Source: Mycolicibacterium sphagni (GTDB lineage: Bacteria; Actinomycetota; Actinomycetes; Mycobacteriales; Mycobacteriaceae). From it: DNA of 64,000 nucleotides. The translations under genes were made by a program, and so were the position numbers. Shown here in pieces: positions 17,719 through 26,978 of this stretch. How positions within the stretch are numbered: position 1 is the stretch's first letter; each line of letters begins with the position of its first letter. The notes beneath the pieces were generated by a model. It had not been told where the DNA came from and ran no database searches. It saw only the letters and a program-made list of their open reading frames with translations. The stretch covers positions 62,001-126,000 of the forward strand of contig NZ_VBSB01000015.1 of assembly GCF_013337765.1 (NCBI RefSeq), written 5' to 3'.

Positions 17719-18576
17719 GTGACAGCGCCGTCGACCTACAGCCCGTTCCGGCTCCCATGGCCCCGGTTCACCCGGGCATTGTTGTCCCCGGTCCTTCGGC
17801 TGGGCCACATTCTGGTGTTCTTCATCCGCGCGGTGGCCGCGGTGCCGATCGTGTTGCGCCACTACCGCACTGAATTCGCCCGGTTGCTCTCCGATATCGC
17901 GTGGGGCAACGGGTCACTCGTGGTCGGCGGCGGCACCGCAGGCGTCGCGCTGGTCCTCGGCGTGACCGTCGGCGCGATCGTCGGCATCGAGGGCTACAAC
18001 TTCTTGAACCTGCTCGGCCTGGGACCGGCCACCGGGATCATCTCGTCGTTGGTCAACACGCGCGAGCTGGCGCCGATCGCAGCCTCACTGGCGTTCGCGA
18101 CGCAGGGCGGCTGCCGGTTCACCGCCCAACTGGGTTCGATGCGGATCGCCGAAGAGATCGATGCACTCGACTCGTTGGCAATCCGGCCCATCCCCTATCT
18201 GGTCACCACCCGGCTGATGGCCTCGGTCGTCGCCGTGATCCCGCTCTACGTCCTGGTTTTGGCGACGAGCTACCTGACCACCCAGATCGTGGTCGAGGTG
18301 ATCAGCGGTGGCTCGAATGGGGCGTATCTGCACTACTTCACGCTGATGCTGTCCGGCACCGACGTCTTGTACTCGCTGCTGAAGGCGGTCGTCTTCGTCT
18401 GGATCGCCTCGACGATCCAGTGCTACTACGGCTTCTACGCCAGCGGCGGACCCGAGGGTGTGGGCATCGCCGCCGGGCATGCGATGCGGGCCGCGATCAC
18501 GGTGACGATCGTCGTGAACATGCTGATGACCATGGCGCTGTGGAGCGTCGACGCCGGAGCGAGATTCGGCGGATAG
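17719..18576 (+). CDS. YrbEB (MlaE-type) permease of an mce operon
   Basis: The 285-residue membrane protein is paralogous to YrbEA, with the EQ-like loop FTAQLGSMRIAEEIDALDSL and helices at the C-terminus. It is the second half of the permease heterodimer. The GTG start at 17719 is one base past the yrbEA stop. The mceA ATG follows directly after its own stop, indicating tight co-expression. Confidence 0.92.
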   Translation: MTAPSTYSPFRLPWPRFTRALLSPVLRLGHILVFFIRAVAAVPIVLRHYRTEFARLLSDIAWGNGSLVVGGGTAGVALVLGVTVGAIVGIEGYNFLNLLGLGPATGIISSLVNTRELAPIAASLAFATQGGCRFTAQLGSMRIAEEIDALDSLAIRPIPYLVTTRLMASVVAVIPLYVLVLATSYLTTQIVVEVISGGSNGAYLHYFTLMLSGTDVLYSLLKAVVFVWIASTIQCYYGFYASGGPEGVGIAAGHAMRAAITVTIVVNMLMTMALWSVDAGARFGG

Positions 18577-19953
18577 ATGGCGAATTCCTTTGACCTGGAC
18601 GGGCGCGGACCCTCGGACCGGCAGCTGATGTTCTGCGGGCTGGCGGTGCTGCTGGTGGCGGCGCTGGTCACCACGCTCCTGCTGGCCAAGTCCAACGGCA
18701 AGCTCACCGACTACGTCCGGGTGGTCGCCGACCTGCTCAACGTCGGCGACGGGCTGCCACAGAAGTCGGATGTGAAGTATCACGGCGTGCTGGTCGGCGC
18801 GGTCGACAACGTGATCCCGGCCGCCAACGGCCATCCCAACTACGTGCACATCGACCTCAAACCCGAATACGCAGGCTCGATTCCGGCTTCGGTGACCGCA
18901 CGGGTCGTGCCCTCCAACGTGTTCGCGGTGTCGTCGGTGCAGCTGGTCGCCGCCGGGGCGGGCCCGGCGATCCGCGCCGGCGAGCACATCCCCGAGGACA
19001 CCGCACTGCCGACGGTGTTGTTCCAGACCACCATCAGCAAGCTGCGTGACGTGCTGGCCGCTACCGGGCGCGGGCGTGAGGACCGCAGCGTGGGAATCCT
19101 GGCCGCTGTCAACGCCGCAACCGAGAACCGCCGTGGCAAGCTGCTCACCAGCGGCGCCCAACTCAACCGGCTGCTCGACCAGCTGAACTCGATCGTCAGC
19201 ACCGACCAGGGACCGTCGACGGTGTCCGCATTGATCGATGCCACCCACGGATTGGCCGACACCGCACCCGATCTGGTCGACGCCCTGCACCAGGCTGTCG
19301 AACCCATGCAGGTCTTCGCCGAAAAGCGGTCATCGCTGACCACGTTGCTCACCGGCGGCCAGCACACCGTGGGCACCACGCAGACCGCGATCGACAATCA
19401 CATCGATCAGCTCACCGGGATCACCAATCACCTCACCCCGGTGTTGGGCAGTTTCGCGATGAACGCGGGCAAGTTCGTGCCGGCGTTCACGAAGCTGAAC
19501 GGGTTGTCCCGCAAGTTCTTCGACGAGGTGTGGATGCCCGAATTGGACACCGGCAACATGCGCGTCAATCTGTCGCTGACGCCGACCTACACCTACACCC
19601 GCGCCGACTGCCCGCGCTATGGCCAGCTGCTGGGCAACAGCTGCTACACCGCGCCGGAGATCGTGGTGCGCCCCGACCTTCCCGAGATGCTGCTGCCACA
19701 GAACTACCAGCCGCCGAAGGATCTGGCTCCGACGCCGGGCACCGTCGTCGGCCCGAATGGCAACCTGGTCGCCGTCGGCCCGCCGCTGATCAACCCCAAT
19801 CCGAACCTGGCCGACCCGAATCCACCCACGCCGTGGTGGGCACCGCCATTCCCCCGTGTGCCGGGCACGGCTGATCCCGCCGACGCACCACCGCCGCCGG
19901 CAGCCCCGGCACTCCCACCGCCGCTGCCCGCCGAAGCGCCGGGAGGCAACTGA
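18577..19953 (+). CDS. MceA-type substrate-binding protein
   Basis: The 458-residue Mce protein has an N-terminal membrane anchor (about 19-37), the MlaD/Mce domain (about 40-120, with GLPQKSDVKYHGVLVGAV), a long helical region and a Pro-rich C-terminal tail rich in Pro-Asn-Pro and Pro-Ala. The MceA-F proteins assemble a hexameric tube spanning the periplasm. The Pro-rich tail is usual for MceA proteins. The ORF starts immediately after yrbEB stop. The substrate of this operon (lipid, fatty acid or sterol) cannot be assigned. Confidence 0.92.
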   Translation: MANSFDLDGRGPSDRQLMFCGLAVLLVAALVTTLLLAKSNGKLTDYVRVVADLLNVGDGLPQKSDVKYHGVLVGAVDNVIPAANGHPNYVHIDLKPEYAGSIPASVTARVVPSNVFAVSSVQLVAAGAGPAIRAGEHIPEDTALPTVLFQTTISKLRDVLAATGRGREDRSVGILAAVNAATENRRGKLLTSGAQLNRLLDQLNSIVSTDQGPSTVSALIDATHGLADTAPDLVDALHQAVEPMQVFAEKRSSLTTLLTGGQHTVGTTQTAIDNHIDQLTGITNHLTPVLGSFAMNAGKFVPAFTKLNGLSRKFFDEVWMPELDTGNMRVNLSLTPTYTYTRADCPRYGQLLGNSCYTAPEIVVRPDLPEMLLPQNYQPPKDLAPTPGTVVGPNGNLVAVGPPLINPNPNLADPNPPTPWWAPPFPRVPGTADPADAPPPPAAPALPPPLPAEAPGGN

Positions 19954-21008
19954 TGAAGTTTCGCGCCCCACTGATCGGGCTGTCGCTGTTCATGGTCGTG
20001 GCGATGACGCTGACCTGGCTGGTGTACGTCACGCTGCGCCGTGACGTGGCCGGGCCCACCACTCCGTACGCCGCGATGTTCACCGACGTGTACGGACTGC
20101 GCGAAGGCGACGACGTCCGGATGGCGGGTGTGCGTGTCGGGCGGGTCGAAAAGATCGAACTGGCAGGCAAATTGGCCAAGGTGTCGTTCGTGGTGCAGAA
20201 CGATCAGCACCTGTTCGGCAACACGGTCGCCTCGGTGACCTACCAGAACATCGTCGGCCAGCGCTATCTCGGGCTCTCACTGGGCAAGGCCGGTGACCCG
20301 GGTCCCCTGCCGCCGAACACCACCATCCCGGTTGAGCGCACCGATCCGTCGTTCGACGTCGGGACGCTGCTCAACGGCTACGAGCCGCTGTTCAGCGTCC
20401 TCAACCCCCGGGACGCGGACAACCTGACCAAGGGCGTGATCCAGTCATTGCAGGGTGACAACGCCTCGATCGTGAATCTGGTCAGCCAAACCTCCACCCT
20501 CACTAACACATTCGCCGGTAAAGATCAGACGCTGGGCAGCGTCATCACCCAGCTGAACACGGTGACGGGAAATCTCGCCGCACAGAACAACAACCTCGAT
20601 CAGGTGCTCGTCCAGACCAGCAAGGTGGTGTCGGACTTCAACGCCCGGCGCCCTGAGCTGGTGGATTCGACGGGCACGATGGCGCGGGTTCTGCGTCAGC
20701 TGTCGACGATCTCCGACACGGTCGACCCCCAGCTGAACGAAATGGTCACCCGCCAGCCCGGTTTCACCGGGCATCTGGTCGACATCGAGCCGCAGCTGGC
20801 GTTCACCGGTGCCAACCTGCCGCTGATGCTCAAAGGGCTGGCCCGAATCACCAACGAGGGCGCCTACGGCAACGCCTACGCCTGCGACCTGAACATCAGC
20901 GGCTACTTCCCCGGGCTCAACGACGTGGTGCCGATCATCGTCGACCACGCGACACCGGGAAACAAGGCCATGTACACCCCGCGATGCAGGAACATGGCCA
21001 ATGGCTAG
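19953..21008 (+). CDS. MceB-type substrate-binding protein
   Basis: The 351-residue protein has an N-terminal helix (about 7-27) and an MlaD domain containing VYGLREGDDVRMAGVRVGRV and SVTYQNIVGQRYLGL, then a helical needle region. The C-terminus has paired Cys residues (YACDLNIS and CRNMANG). ATG 19953 overlaps the mceA stop (TGATG), and its stop overlaps mceC by 8 bases. It is a structural subunit of the Mce tube. Confidence 0.92.
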   Translation: MKFRAPLIGLSLFMVVAMTLTWLVYVTLRRDVAGPTTPYAAMFTDVYGLREGDDVRMAGVRVGRVEKIELAGKLAKVSFVVQNDQHLFGNTVASVTYQNIVGQRYLGLSLGKAGDPGPLPPNTTIPVERTDPSFDVGTLLNGYEPLFSVLNPRDADNLTKGVIQSLQGDNASIVNLVSQTSTLTNTFAGKDQTLGSVITQLNTVTGNLAAQNNNLDQVLVQTSKVVSDFNARRPELVDSTGTMARVLRQLSTISDTVDPQLNEMVTRQPGFTGHLVDIEPQLAFTGANLPLMLKGLARITNEGAYGNAYACDLNISGYFPGLNDVVPIIVDHATPGNKAMYTPRCRNMANG

Positions 21009-22020
21009 GCGCAGGCTGGAGAGCTACAACAAGACCTGGCTCGGTCTGATCGCAGTGGCTGTGGTCGCCGTCGTCATCGGGGCGATGCTGATTGCCAACG
21101 CGGCCAACGTCGGTCATCGGCATTACACCGCGAAGTTCCTCCAAGCCGCCGCGCTGCAGGTGGGCAACCCGATCACCATCGGCGGCATTCAGGTCGGCAA
21201 GGTCACCAGCATGGCACTGGCCGGTGACCACGTGGAGGCGGGATTGGAAGTGCGCAACGACGTTGCGCTGGGCAAGGACTCGCGGGCGGTGATCAAGGTC
21301 GCCACGATCCTCGGCTCCCGGTATCTGTCGCTGGAGCCCGAAGACGGTGGGACGTTGCTCGACAACACCTTCGCCCTGTCACACACCGAGGTGCCCTACG
21401 ACCTGCAGGCCGCGCTGGCCGATGTGACGACCACCTACGAGCAGGTCGACACCGATGCGTTCGCGAAGTCACTGGGGGTCCTGGGCACGCAGATGCAGGG
21501 CCTGCCCGCTGTGGTGCCAGAAGCCATGCGGAACATTCAGACTCTGTCGACGGTGATTGCCGATCGCCGAGATCAGCTGGGCGCCTTGCTGAAAAGCACC
21601 GACATGGTCAGCAGCACGCTGGAACGTCAGCACGCCAACATCGCCGCGATGATCAATCAGGGCCAAGAGCTGATCAGCCGGTTCGTGGAACGCAGCGCCA
21701 CGTTCCACGCGATGATGGCCGCGCTGACCAATCTGGTGAACGAGATGAGCACCACCGTGGTGACCAACCGCGGCGAATTGGATCAGACGATCAAGAACCT
21801 GCGTCAGCTGTCCGACCTGCTGGCCCAGCATGACGATCTGCTGCGCAGCACCCTGCAGGCGGGTCCGGTGGCGCTGCGGGGATTCGCCAACGCGAGCGGC
21901 ACCGGAAACGCCTTCGACTTCAACACGCCGAACGGGATCGTCATCGATTCCTGGATGTGCGCTATCAGCGGGCGAGCCAAGCAGTTCGGTATGACCCAGT
22001 ACTACAAGGACTGCAAGTGA
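21001..22020 (+). CDS. MceC-type substrate-binding protein
   Basis: The 339-residue protein has an N-terminal anchor (about 13-32) and an MlaD domain with LQVGNPITIGGIQVGKVTSM and ATILGSRYLSLEP. The rest is long helix; the C-terminal part carries SWMCAISGRAKQFGM and ends in a Cys-Lys. The gene overlaps both neighbours, 8 bases with mceB and 4 with mceD, so stoichiometric translation is likely. This MceC lacks the long Pro-rich tail some orthologues have. Confidence 0.91.
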   Translation: MARRRLESYNKTWLGLIAVAVVAVVIGAMLIANAANVGHRHYTAKFLQAAALQVGNPITIGGIQVGKVTSMALAGDHVEAGLEVRNDVALGKDSRAVIKVATILGSRYLSLEPEDGGTLLDNTFALSHTEVPYDLQAALADVTTTYEQVDTDAFAKSLGVLGTQMQGLPAVVPEAMRNIQTLSTVIADRRDQLGALLKSTDMVSSTLERQHANIAAMINQGQELISRFVERSATFHAMMAALTNLVNEMSTTVVTNRGELDQTIKNLRQLSDLLAQHDDLLRSTLQAGPVALRGFANASGTGNAFDFNTPNGIVIDSWMCAISGRAKQFGMTQYYKDCK

Positions 22021-23132
22021 GCGCGCGGGCCAGGCTGCTGGCGATCGCGACGGTGATCGTGGTTGTGGTCGCATCGGTGGTCACCGTCGCCTGGGCGTAC
22101 TTCAAGTCCACCACCGATCACATCACCTTGACCGCCCAATTCGACAGCGCTGCTGGGCTGTACGTCAACAACACGGTCGCGGTACTCGGCATGCCGGTCG
22201 GCACGGTCACCGCGATCACGCCCAAGAGCGGGTACGTCGAGGTCCAGTTCACCGTCGACCGCAGCGTGAAGATCCCCGCGGACGTTCAGGCGGTGACGAT
22301 CTCGACGTCGATTCTGACCGACCGCCAGATCGAACTCACCCCGCCCTACCGCAACGGCCCGGTGCTGAAAGACCACGACACCATCGGGCTGCCTCGGACC
22401 AAGACACCGGTCGAGTTCGCCCGGGTGCTCGATGTGCTGGACAAGATCTCCACGTCGCTGAAGGGCGACGGCAACGGCAACGGCCCGGTAGCCGATGTCG
22501 TGAATTCCGGTGCGGCGATCGCCGACGGCAATGGCGAGAAGATCAAGAGCGCGCTCGGCGAGCTGTCGAATGCGTTGCGGCTCAGCGCCGACGGTGGCGC
22601 ACAGACCCGCGATCAACTGACCACGATCGTACGCAACCTGAGCTCGTTGTTGCAGGCCGCCGCCGACAATGACGCGAAGTTGCGCGACTTCGGGACGACC
22701 GTGCGCCAGCTGAGCCAGATCGTCAACGACGAGGACTTCGGCAGCGGCACCACCGGCAAGACGATGAACAACCTGCTCGCACAGGTTGGCGATTTCCTGG
22801 AGAAGAACCGCGACAACATCAAAGCCGTTGTCAACAACGGCAATACGACGGCCAACACGCTGGTCGAACGTCAACGGGATCTTGCCGAGTTCCTCGATGT
22901 CGCCCCGTTGACGCTGGACAACATGTACAACATCGTCGACCAGAACAACGGCGCTGCCCGGGCACGGATACTCACCGACCGGGTGTTGTTCGACAGCCAG
23001 TACACCAAGGAGGTCTGCAACGTCATGGGGCTGCGCCAGCTAGGTTGCAGCACAGGAACATTGCAGGACTTCGGACCGGACTTCGGGCTGACGTATGTGC
23101 TCGACGGTATGGCTGCGATGGGACAGAAATGA
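22017..23132 (+). CDS. MceD-type substrate-binding protein
   Basis: The ~371-residue protein has an anchor helix (about 7-28), an MlaD domain with GLYVNNTVAVLGMPVGTVTAI and STSILTDRQIEL, and a coiled helical region. GTG 22017 in a GTGA overlap with mceC is the start; the frame extends upstream, but that part lies inside mceC. Two Cys near the C-terminus (KEVCNVMG, LGCSTG) likely form a disulfide. Confidence 0.91.
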   Translation: MSARARLLAIATVIVVVVASVVTVAWAYFKSTTDHITLTAQFDSAAGLYVNNTVAVLGMPVGTVTAITPKSGYVEVQFTVDRSVKIPADVQAVTISTSILTDRQIELTPPYRNGPVLKDHDTIGLPRTKTPVEFARVLDVLDKISTSLKGDGNGNGPVADVVNSGAAIADGNGEKIKSALGELSNALRLSADGGAQTRDQLTTIVRNLSSLLQAAADNDAKLRDFGTTVRQLSQIVNDEDFGSGTTGKTMNNLLAQVGDFLEKNRDNIKAVVNNGNTTANTLVERQRDLAEFLDVAPLTLDNMYNIVDQNNGAARARILTDRVLFDSQYTKEVCNVMGLRQLGCSTGTLQDFGPDFGLTYVLDGMAAMGQK

Positions 23133-24331
23133 AACGCACCGTCGCCATCGTCGCTGTCACGCTCGGTGTTGCGGGTTGCTCGTCGAACGGGTTGTCCAGT
23201 CTGCCGCTCCCGGCGCCGACGGTCGGCACTGGCGGCTACCGCCTCACCGCCATTTTTTCCAACGCGCTGAACCTGCCTGCCAACGCCAAGGTGAAGCTCG
23301 CGGGCGCCGACGTCGGCCAGATGGAGACGATGGTGGCGCGGAACTACACCGCGGTCACGACGATACGAGTGATGGACGGGGTGCGACTCCCCAAGGGCAG
23401 CACCGTCGAACTGCGGTCGGCCACCCCACTGGGCGATGTGTTCATCGCGCTCAAACCACCGGCAGACGCCTCCGCAACCACGCCGCTGTTGAAGGACGGC
23501 GACACCATCGGCCTGGATTCCACCACGGCAGCGGCCACGGTGGAGTCGGTACTCAGTTCGGCGGCGGTGTTGGTCAACGGCGGTGCGGTGCGCAATCTCA
23601 CCAACGTCATCAATGGAATGGGCAAGGCGACCGGCGACCAGGGCCAGGCCTTCGGGGACCTGATCGCCAAGACCAACGACACGTTGTCCACGCTGACGGC
23701 GCGCTCCGATCAGATCTCTGCGGCGCTCACCGAGACATCGCAACTGGCCAAGAACCTCGACGCCAAGAACCAGGCGCTGAGCGAGGTGATGGCCGCGGCG
23801 GGTCCGGCGACCGACACGCTGGCCGTCAATGCCGACACCGTCGCGGACGTCGTCCAGCGGGCCGGTGACACCAGCAAGCAATTGGAGAAATTCCCGTCGA
23901 TCGCGGGCACCGACACCAGCGGGCGCAGTGTGATCGGCGACGCCAACACCGTCGCGCGGGCGTGGAATGACTTGGTGCTGGCGCCGGACGCGAACCTGGC
24001 CGCCTTGAACCGGCTGATACCGCCGCTGATCAAAGCGACGCCCAGCAATGCGTTTTCGGTTCGAGCCAGCATCGACCGGTTGGTGCTCGGGTCGATCCCG
24101 GACATCGGCTTCGGCGGCGACCCCGGATTCCACGGGCCGAAGCGTTATGACTGGGCGCAGATGGTCGGCTCGTTCAAGTACACGCTGTGGCGCTTGCAAC
24201 AGCGCGTCGTCGGACAGGGTCCCGACGTGCCACAGGTTCCGGTGCTGCCCAGTCCCACCGACCCCGGTGAGCTGATTGTCGCGCCGCAAGGGCCGCCTCC
24301 TGGACCCCCGCCGTCGGAGCCGCCGCCATGA
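23129..24331 (+). CDS. MceE-type lipoprotein
   Basis: The 400-residue product begins with a lipoprotein signal; the lipobox is GVAGC at about residues 14-18. The MlaD domain follows, with NLPANAKVKLAGADVGQM, then a helical region and a Pro-rich tail. MceE is the lipid-anchored subunit of Mce complexes (Lpr family). ATG 23129 overlaps the mceD stop as ATGA, and its stop overlaps the mceF ATG. Confidence 0.92.
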   Translation: MKRTVAIVAVTLGVAGCSSNGLSSLPLPAPTVGTGGYRLTAIFSNALNLPANAKVKLAGADVGQMETMVARNYTAVTTIRVMDGVRLPKGSTVELRSATPLGDVFIALKPPADASATTPLLKDGDTIGLDSTTAAATVESVLSSAAVLVNGGAVRNLTNVINGMGKATGDQGQAFGDLIAKTNDTLSTLTARSDQISAALTETSQLAKNLDAKNQALSEVMAAAGPATDTLAVNADTVADVVQRAGDTSKQLEKFPSIAGTDTSGRSVIGDANTVARAWNDLVLAPDANLAALNRLIPPLIKATPSNAFSVRASIDRLVLGSIPDIGFGGDPGFHGPKRYDWAQMVGSFKYTLWRLQQRVVGQGPDVPQVPVLPSPTDPGELIVAPQGPPPGPPPSEPPP

Positions 24332-25578
24332 TCGACAAGGCAGCTGACCAGCTGGTGCGACTGGTCAGGTTCGGGCATCGACACCGATTGTGGCTGTCGA
24401 CAGCGGGTTTGGTGATGACGCTGGTGGTCGCGGCGGCCTATGTGATGGTCGGTGCGCTACGGGTGACGCCGTTCGACTCGGCGTACCGGGTGACCATTCA
24501 GCTGCCGGAATCCGGTGGGCTGCTGCCCAATCAGGACGTCACGCTGCGTGGTGTACCGATCGGGCGGGTGCAGTCTCTGGCGATCACGCCTGACGGAGTC
24601 GCCGCGGTGGCCACCGTGCGTTCGGATGTGCGGATCCCGACGGCGAGCCCGGTACGGGTGTCGGGACTGTCCCCGGCCGGTGAGCAGTACATCGAATTCG
24701 TGCCGGATTCCGATACCGGGCCGTACCTGCAGGACGGCAGCGTCGTCGCGCAGAACAAGACGTCGGTGCCGGTCAGCCTGGCGCAGCTGCTGGCCAATGC
24801 CGACGGCATGCTGAGGCAGGTCGATCCGGCCAAGCTGGAGCTGATCAAAAAGGAGCTCAGCCTCACCAATCAGGGCCCGCAGAAGCTGGCCGACATCATC
24901 GACGGCGGCACCTTCCTGTTGTCCACGCTGGATTCGGTGCTACCGCAGACCACAAGCATTCTGCGGACCAGCCGGATTGTGCTGACCACGGCCGCCGACA
25001 AGAACCCGGGCATCAAGGTCGCCACCGGAAATCTCAGCCGCACGTTCAGCGGGGTGGACAAGATGCTCGACGGGTATCGCCGGTTGGTTGACCAGACGCC
25101 GCAAACCCTTTCTGCCACTGACAATCTATTCACGGACAACTCCGACTCCATGGTGGGGCTGTTGACCAGCATGGCCACCGCGTCGCAGCTGTTGTATGTG
25201 CGGGTGCCGGCGCTCAACGCACTGTTCCCGGACTACCGCGGGTCGCTGCTCGACGCGTGGAGCACCACGATGCACGACCACGGCCTGTGGGCGACGGCCG
25301 ACATCTACCCGCGCTACGCGTGCGACTACGGGACACCACGGCGGCCATCATCGTCGGCCGACTACCCCGAGCCCTACCTGTACACCTACTGCCGCGACGA
25401 CGACCCGGCGGTGCTGATCCGCGGCGCCAAGAACGCACCGCGACCGGCCGGCGACGACACCGCCGGTCCCCCACCCGGCGCCGACCTGGGTGCGACCACC
25501 GACCCGACACCCAAGGGCCGCTACACCATTCCGACCCCCTATGGCGGCCCGGTGCTGCCGATCGAACCGCCGAGCTAG
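24328..25578 (+). CDS. MceF-type substrate-binding protein
   Basis: The 416-residue protein has an N-terminal anchor (about 24-45), an MlaD domain with GLLPNQDVTLRGVPIGRVQSL and GLSPAGEQYIEF, a long helical part and a Pro-rich C-terminal tail. It completes the A-F set. ATG 24328 overlaps the mceE stop (ATGA). A 12-base gap holding AAGGAG leads to the next gene. Confidence 0.92.
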   Translation: MIDKAADQLVRLVRFGHRHRLWLSTAGLVMTLVVAAAYVMVGALRVTPFDSAYRVTIQLPESGGLLPNQDVTLRGVPIGRVQSLAITPDGVAAVATVRSDVRIPTASPVRVSGLSPAGEQYIEFVPDSDTGPYLQDGSVVAQNKTSVPVSLAQLLANADGMLRQVDPAKLELIKKELSLTNQGPQKLADIIDGGTFLLSTLDSVLPQTTSILRTSRIVLTTAADKNPGIKVATGNLSRTFSGVDKMLDGYRRLVDQTPQTLSATDNLFTDNSDSMVGLLTSMATASQLLYVRVPALNALFPDYRGSLLDAWSTTMHDHGLWATADIYPRYACDYGTPRRPSSSADYPEPYLYTYCRDDDPAVLIRGAKNAPRPAGDDTAGPPPGADLGATTDPTPKGRYTIPTPYGGPVLPIEPPS

Positions 25579-25590
25579 AAGGAGATTGCG

Positions 25591-26190
25591 GTGACTGTTA
25601 CGAGTGAGACCGAAGTCGAGGTTGAGTCCGCCGAGGTCGAGGCTGCCGATGCACCCGTCGATGCGCCCGAGACCGAGACTGAGACCAAGGCGGAAGAGCC
25701 GTCGCCCCGGCGGTGGCCGCGGCTGGTCCGCCGTGGTCTGTTGTGGGCGTTGATTGTTGGGCTGCTCGGGGCGTCCGGGTTCCTGGGCTGGCAGGTGTGG
25801 CAGCAGCGGGAGATCGCCGCGGCGTCGCGTGATGCGCAGGCGGCGGCCGTCCACTACGCGCAGGTGTTGACGAGCATCGACTCCAACAACGTGGACCAGA
25901 ACTTCGCCGAGGTGCTCAACGGCGCGACCGGCGAATTCAAGGACATGTATTCGCAATCCAGCGCCCAGCTGCGCCAGCTGCTGGTGGACAACAAGGCCAC
26001 CGCGCGTGGTGTGGTGATCGATTCGGCGGTGAAGTCGGCGACGAAGAATCAGGTCGTCGTGCTGATGTTCGTCGACCAGACGGTGGCCAACAAGGCCGCG
26101 CCGGATCCGCGCATCGACCGCAGCCGGGTCAAGATGACCATGGACAAGGTCGATGGGGCCTGGCGGGCAAGCAAAGTCGAACTCCCCTGA
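25591..26190 (+). CDS. Mce-associated membrane protein
   Basis: The 199-residue product has an acidic Glu-rich cytoplasmic N-terminus (1-45), one membrane helix (about 50-68, LLWALIVGLLGASGFLGW) and an extracytoplasmic domain with a cystatin/NTF2-like fold pattern (AVHYAQVLTSIDSNNVDQNF). This is the Mam/DUF-type arrangement of proteins encoded after mceF, which in the mce1 and mce4 loci stabilise the transporter. The GTG start has AAGGAG 8 bases upstream. Confidence 0.85.
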   Translation: MTVTSETEVEVESAEVEAADAPVDAPETETETKAEEPSPRRWPRLVRRGLLWALIVGLLGASGFLGWQVWQQREIAAASRDAQAAAVHYAQVLTSIDSNNVDQNFAEVLNGATGEFKDMYSQSSAQLRQLLVDNKATARGVVIDSAVKSATKNQVVVLMFVDQTVANKAAPDPRIDRSRVKMTMDKVDGAWRASKVELP

Positions 26191-26195
26191 TTCGT

Positions 26196-26972
26196 ATGTG
26201 GACCCGTCTGTGTGGAACTCTCGCGGTGGCATCGGTGATCGCGGCGCCGGTGGCCGATGCGTCGGCTCCGGATTTCTGCGGGGGCCTCGGCGCCGACTGG
26301 GACGGCCTGTACTGCCACACGTCGGTGCTGTCGGAACGCAAGGCGATCCGCGATATCAAGGTAGCCGTCCCCGGGGATCTGATCGACAATCCGGTGACGG
26401 GCCCGACCATCCGGGACTACCTGACGCAGCTGGTCAACAACTGGCGCAGCGTCGGCGTCCACATGGTCGCCGACAGCTTCGGTGAGGAGAACTTCCAGGT
26501 CCTGCAGCGTGGTGACGTGCTGACCGTGGTGTTCCACGAGGACTATCACGCCGATGGGCCGAAGCCCAACAACGCTTTTCGCACGTTCACTTGGGACATG
26601 GCGCGTGGGGTTCGACTGGGGCTGGCCGACGTGCTGAAGCCCGGGGTGGACTTCGGGGCGATCGCCACGCTGGGGCAGCCGTTCATCGAGGATGCGCTGA
26701 ATCAGGCACCGCCGGCGCATCAGCCGGGGACCTATCCGTTCGTGGTGGACCGGTGGGGCCCCGACAAGGTGTATTCCGGCGGGTACAAGGCGTGGGCGCT
26801 GTCCGGCGACGAGCTGATTCTCTACATGCCGGACTATCCGGTCGGCCACGATACGCCGATCAACTACACCCCGGGCGTCATGCAGTGGTCCATGGATGGC
26901 GGCACCGTACAGGCCCACATCCCTTTGGCTGCACTGAGTTCGGTGCTGCGCCCACAGTTCGGCGGGGCGTGA
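26196..26972 (+). CDS. secreted protein with DUF3298-like (RsiV-type) domain
   Basis: The 258-residue product has a cleavable signal (CGTLAVASVIAAPVADASA) and an extracytoplasmic domain. Residues ~110-250 carry FRTFTWDMARGVRLGLADVL, PFIEDALNQ and DELILYMPDYPVGH, the layout of DUF3298 domains seen in RsiV-type and mannan-binding-family mycobacterial proteins. Cys residues at FCGG and YCHT may pair. It follows the Mce-associated gene by 5 bases, so it probably belongs to the mce transcript. Its ligand is unknown. Confidence 0.65.
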   Translation: MWTRLCGTLAVASVIAAPVADASAPDFCGGLGADWDGLYCHTSVLSERKAIRDIKVAVPGDLIDNPVTGPTIRDYLTQLVNNWRSVGVHMVADSFGEENFQVLQRGDVLTVVFHEDYHADGPKPNNAFRTFTWDMARGVRLGLADVLKPGVDFGAIATLGQPFIEDALNQAPPAHQPGTYPFVVDRWGPDKVYSGGYKAWALSGDELILYMPDYPVGHDTPINYTPGVMQWSMDGGTVQAHIPLAALSSVLRPQFGGA

Positions 26973-26978
26973 TCTAGC

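Noticed and set aside
18085..19290. 401-codon minus-strand frame over yrbEB and mceA
   Set aside because: Antisense shadow of the mce genes with His/Asp/Gly-rich composition.
22871..24289. 472-codon minus-strand frame over mceD and mceE
   Set aside because: Antisense shadow; the plus strand clearly encodes Mce proteins.
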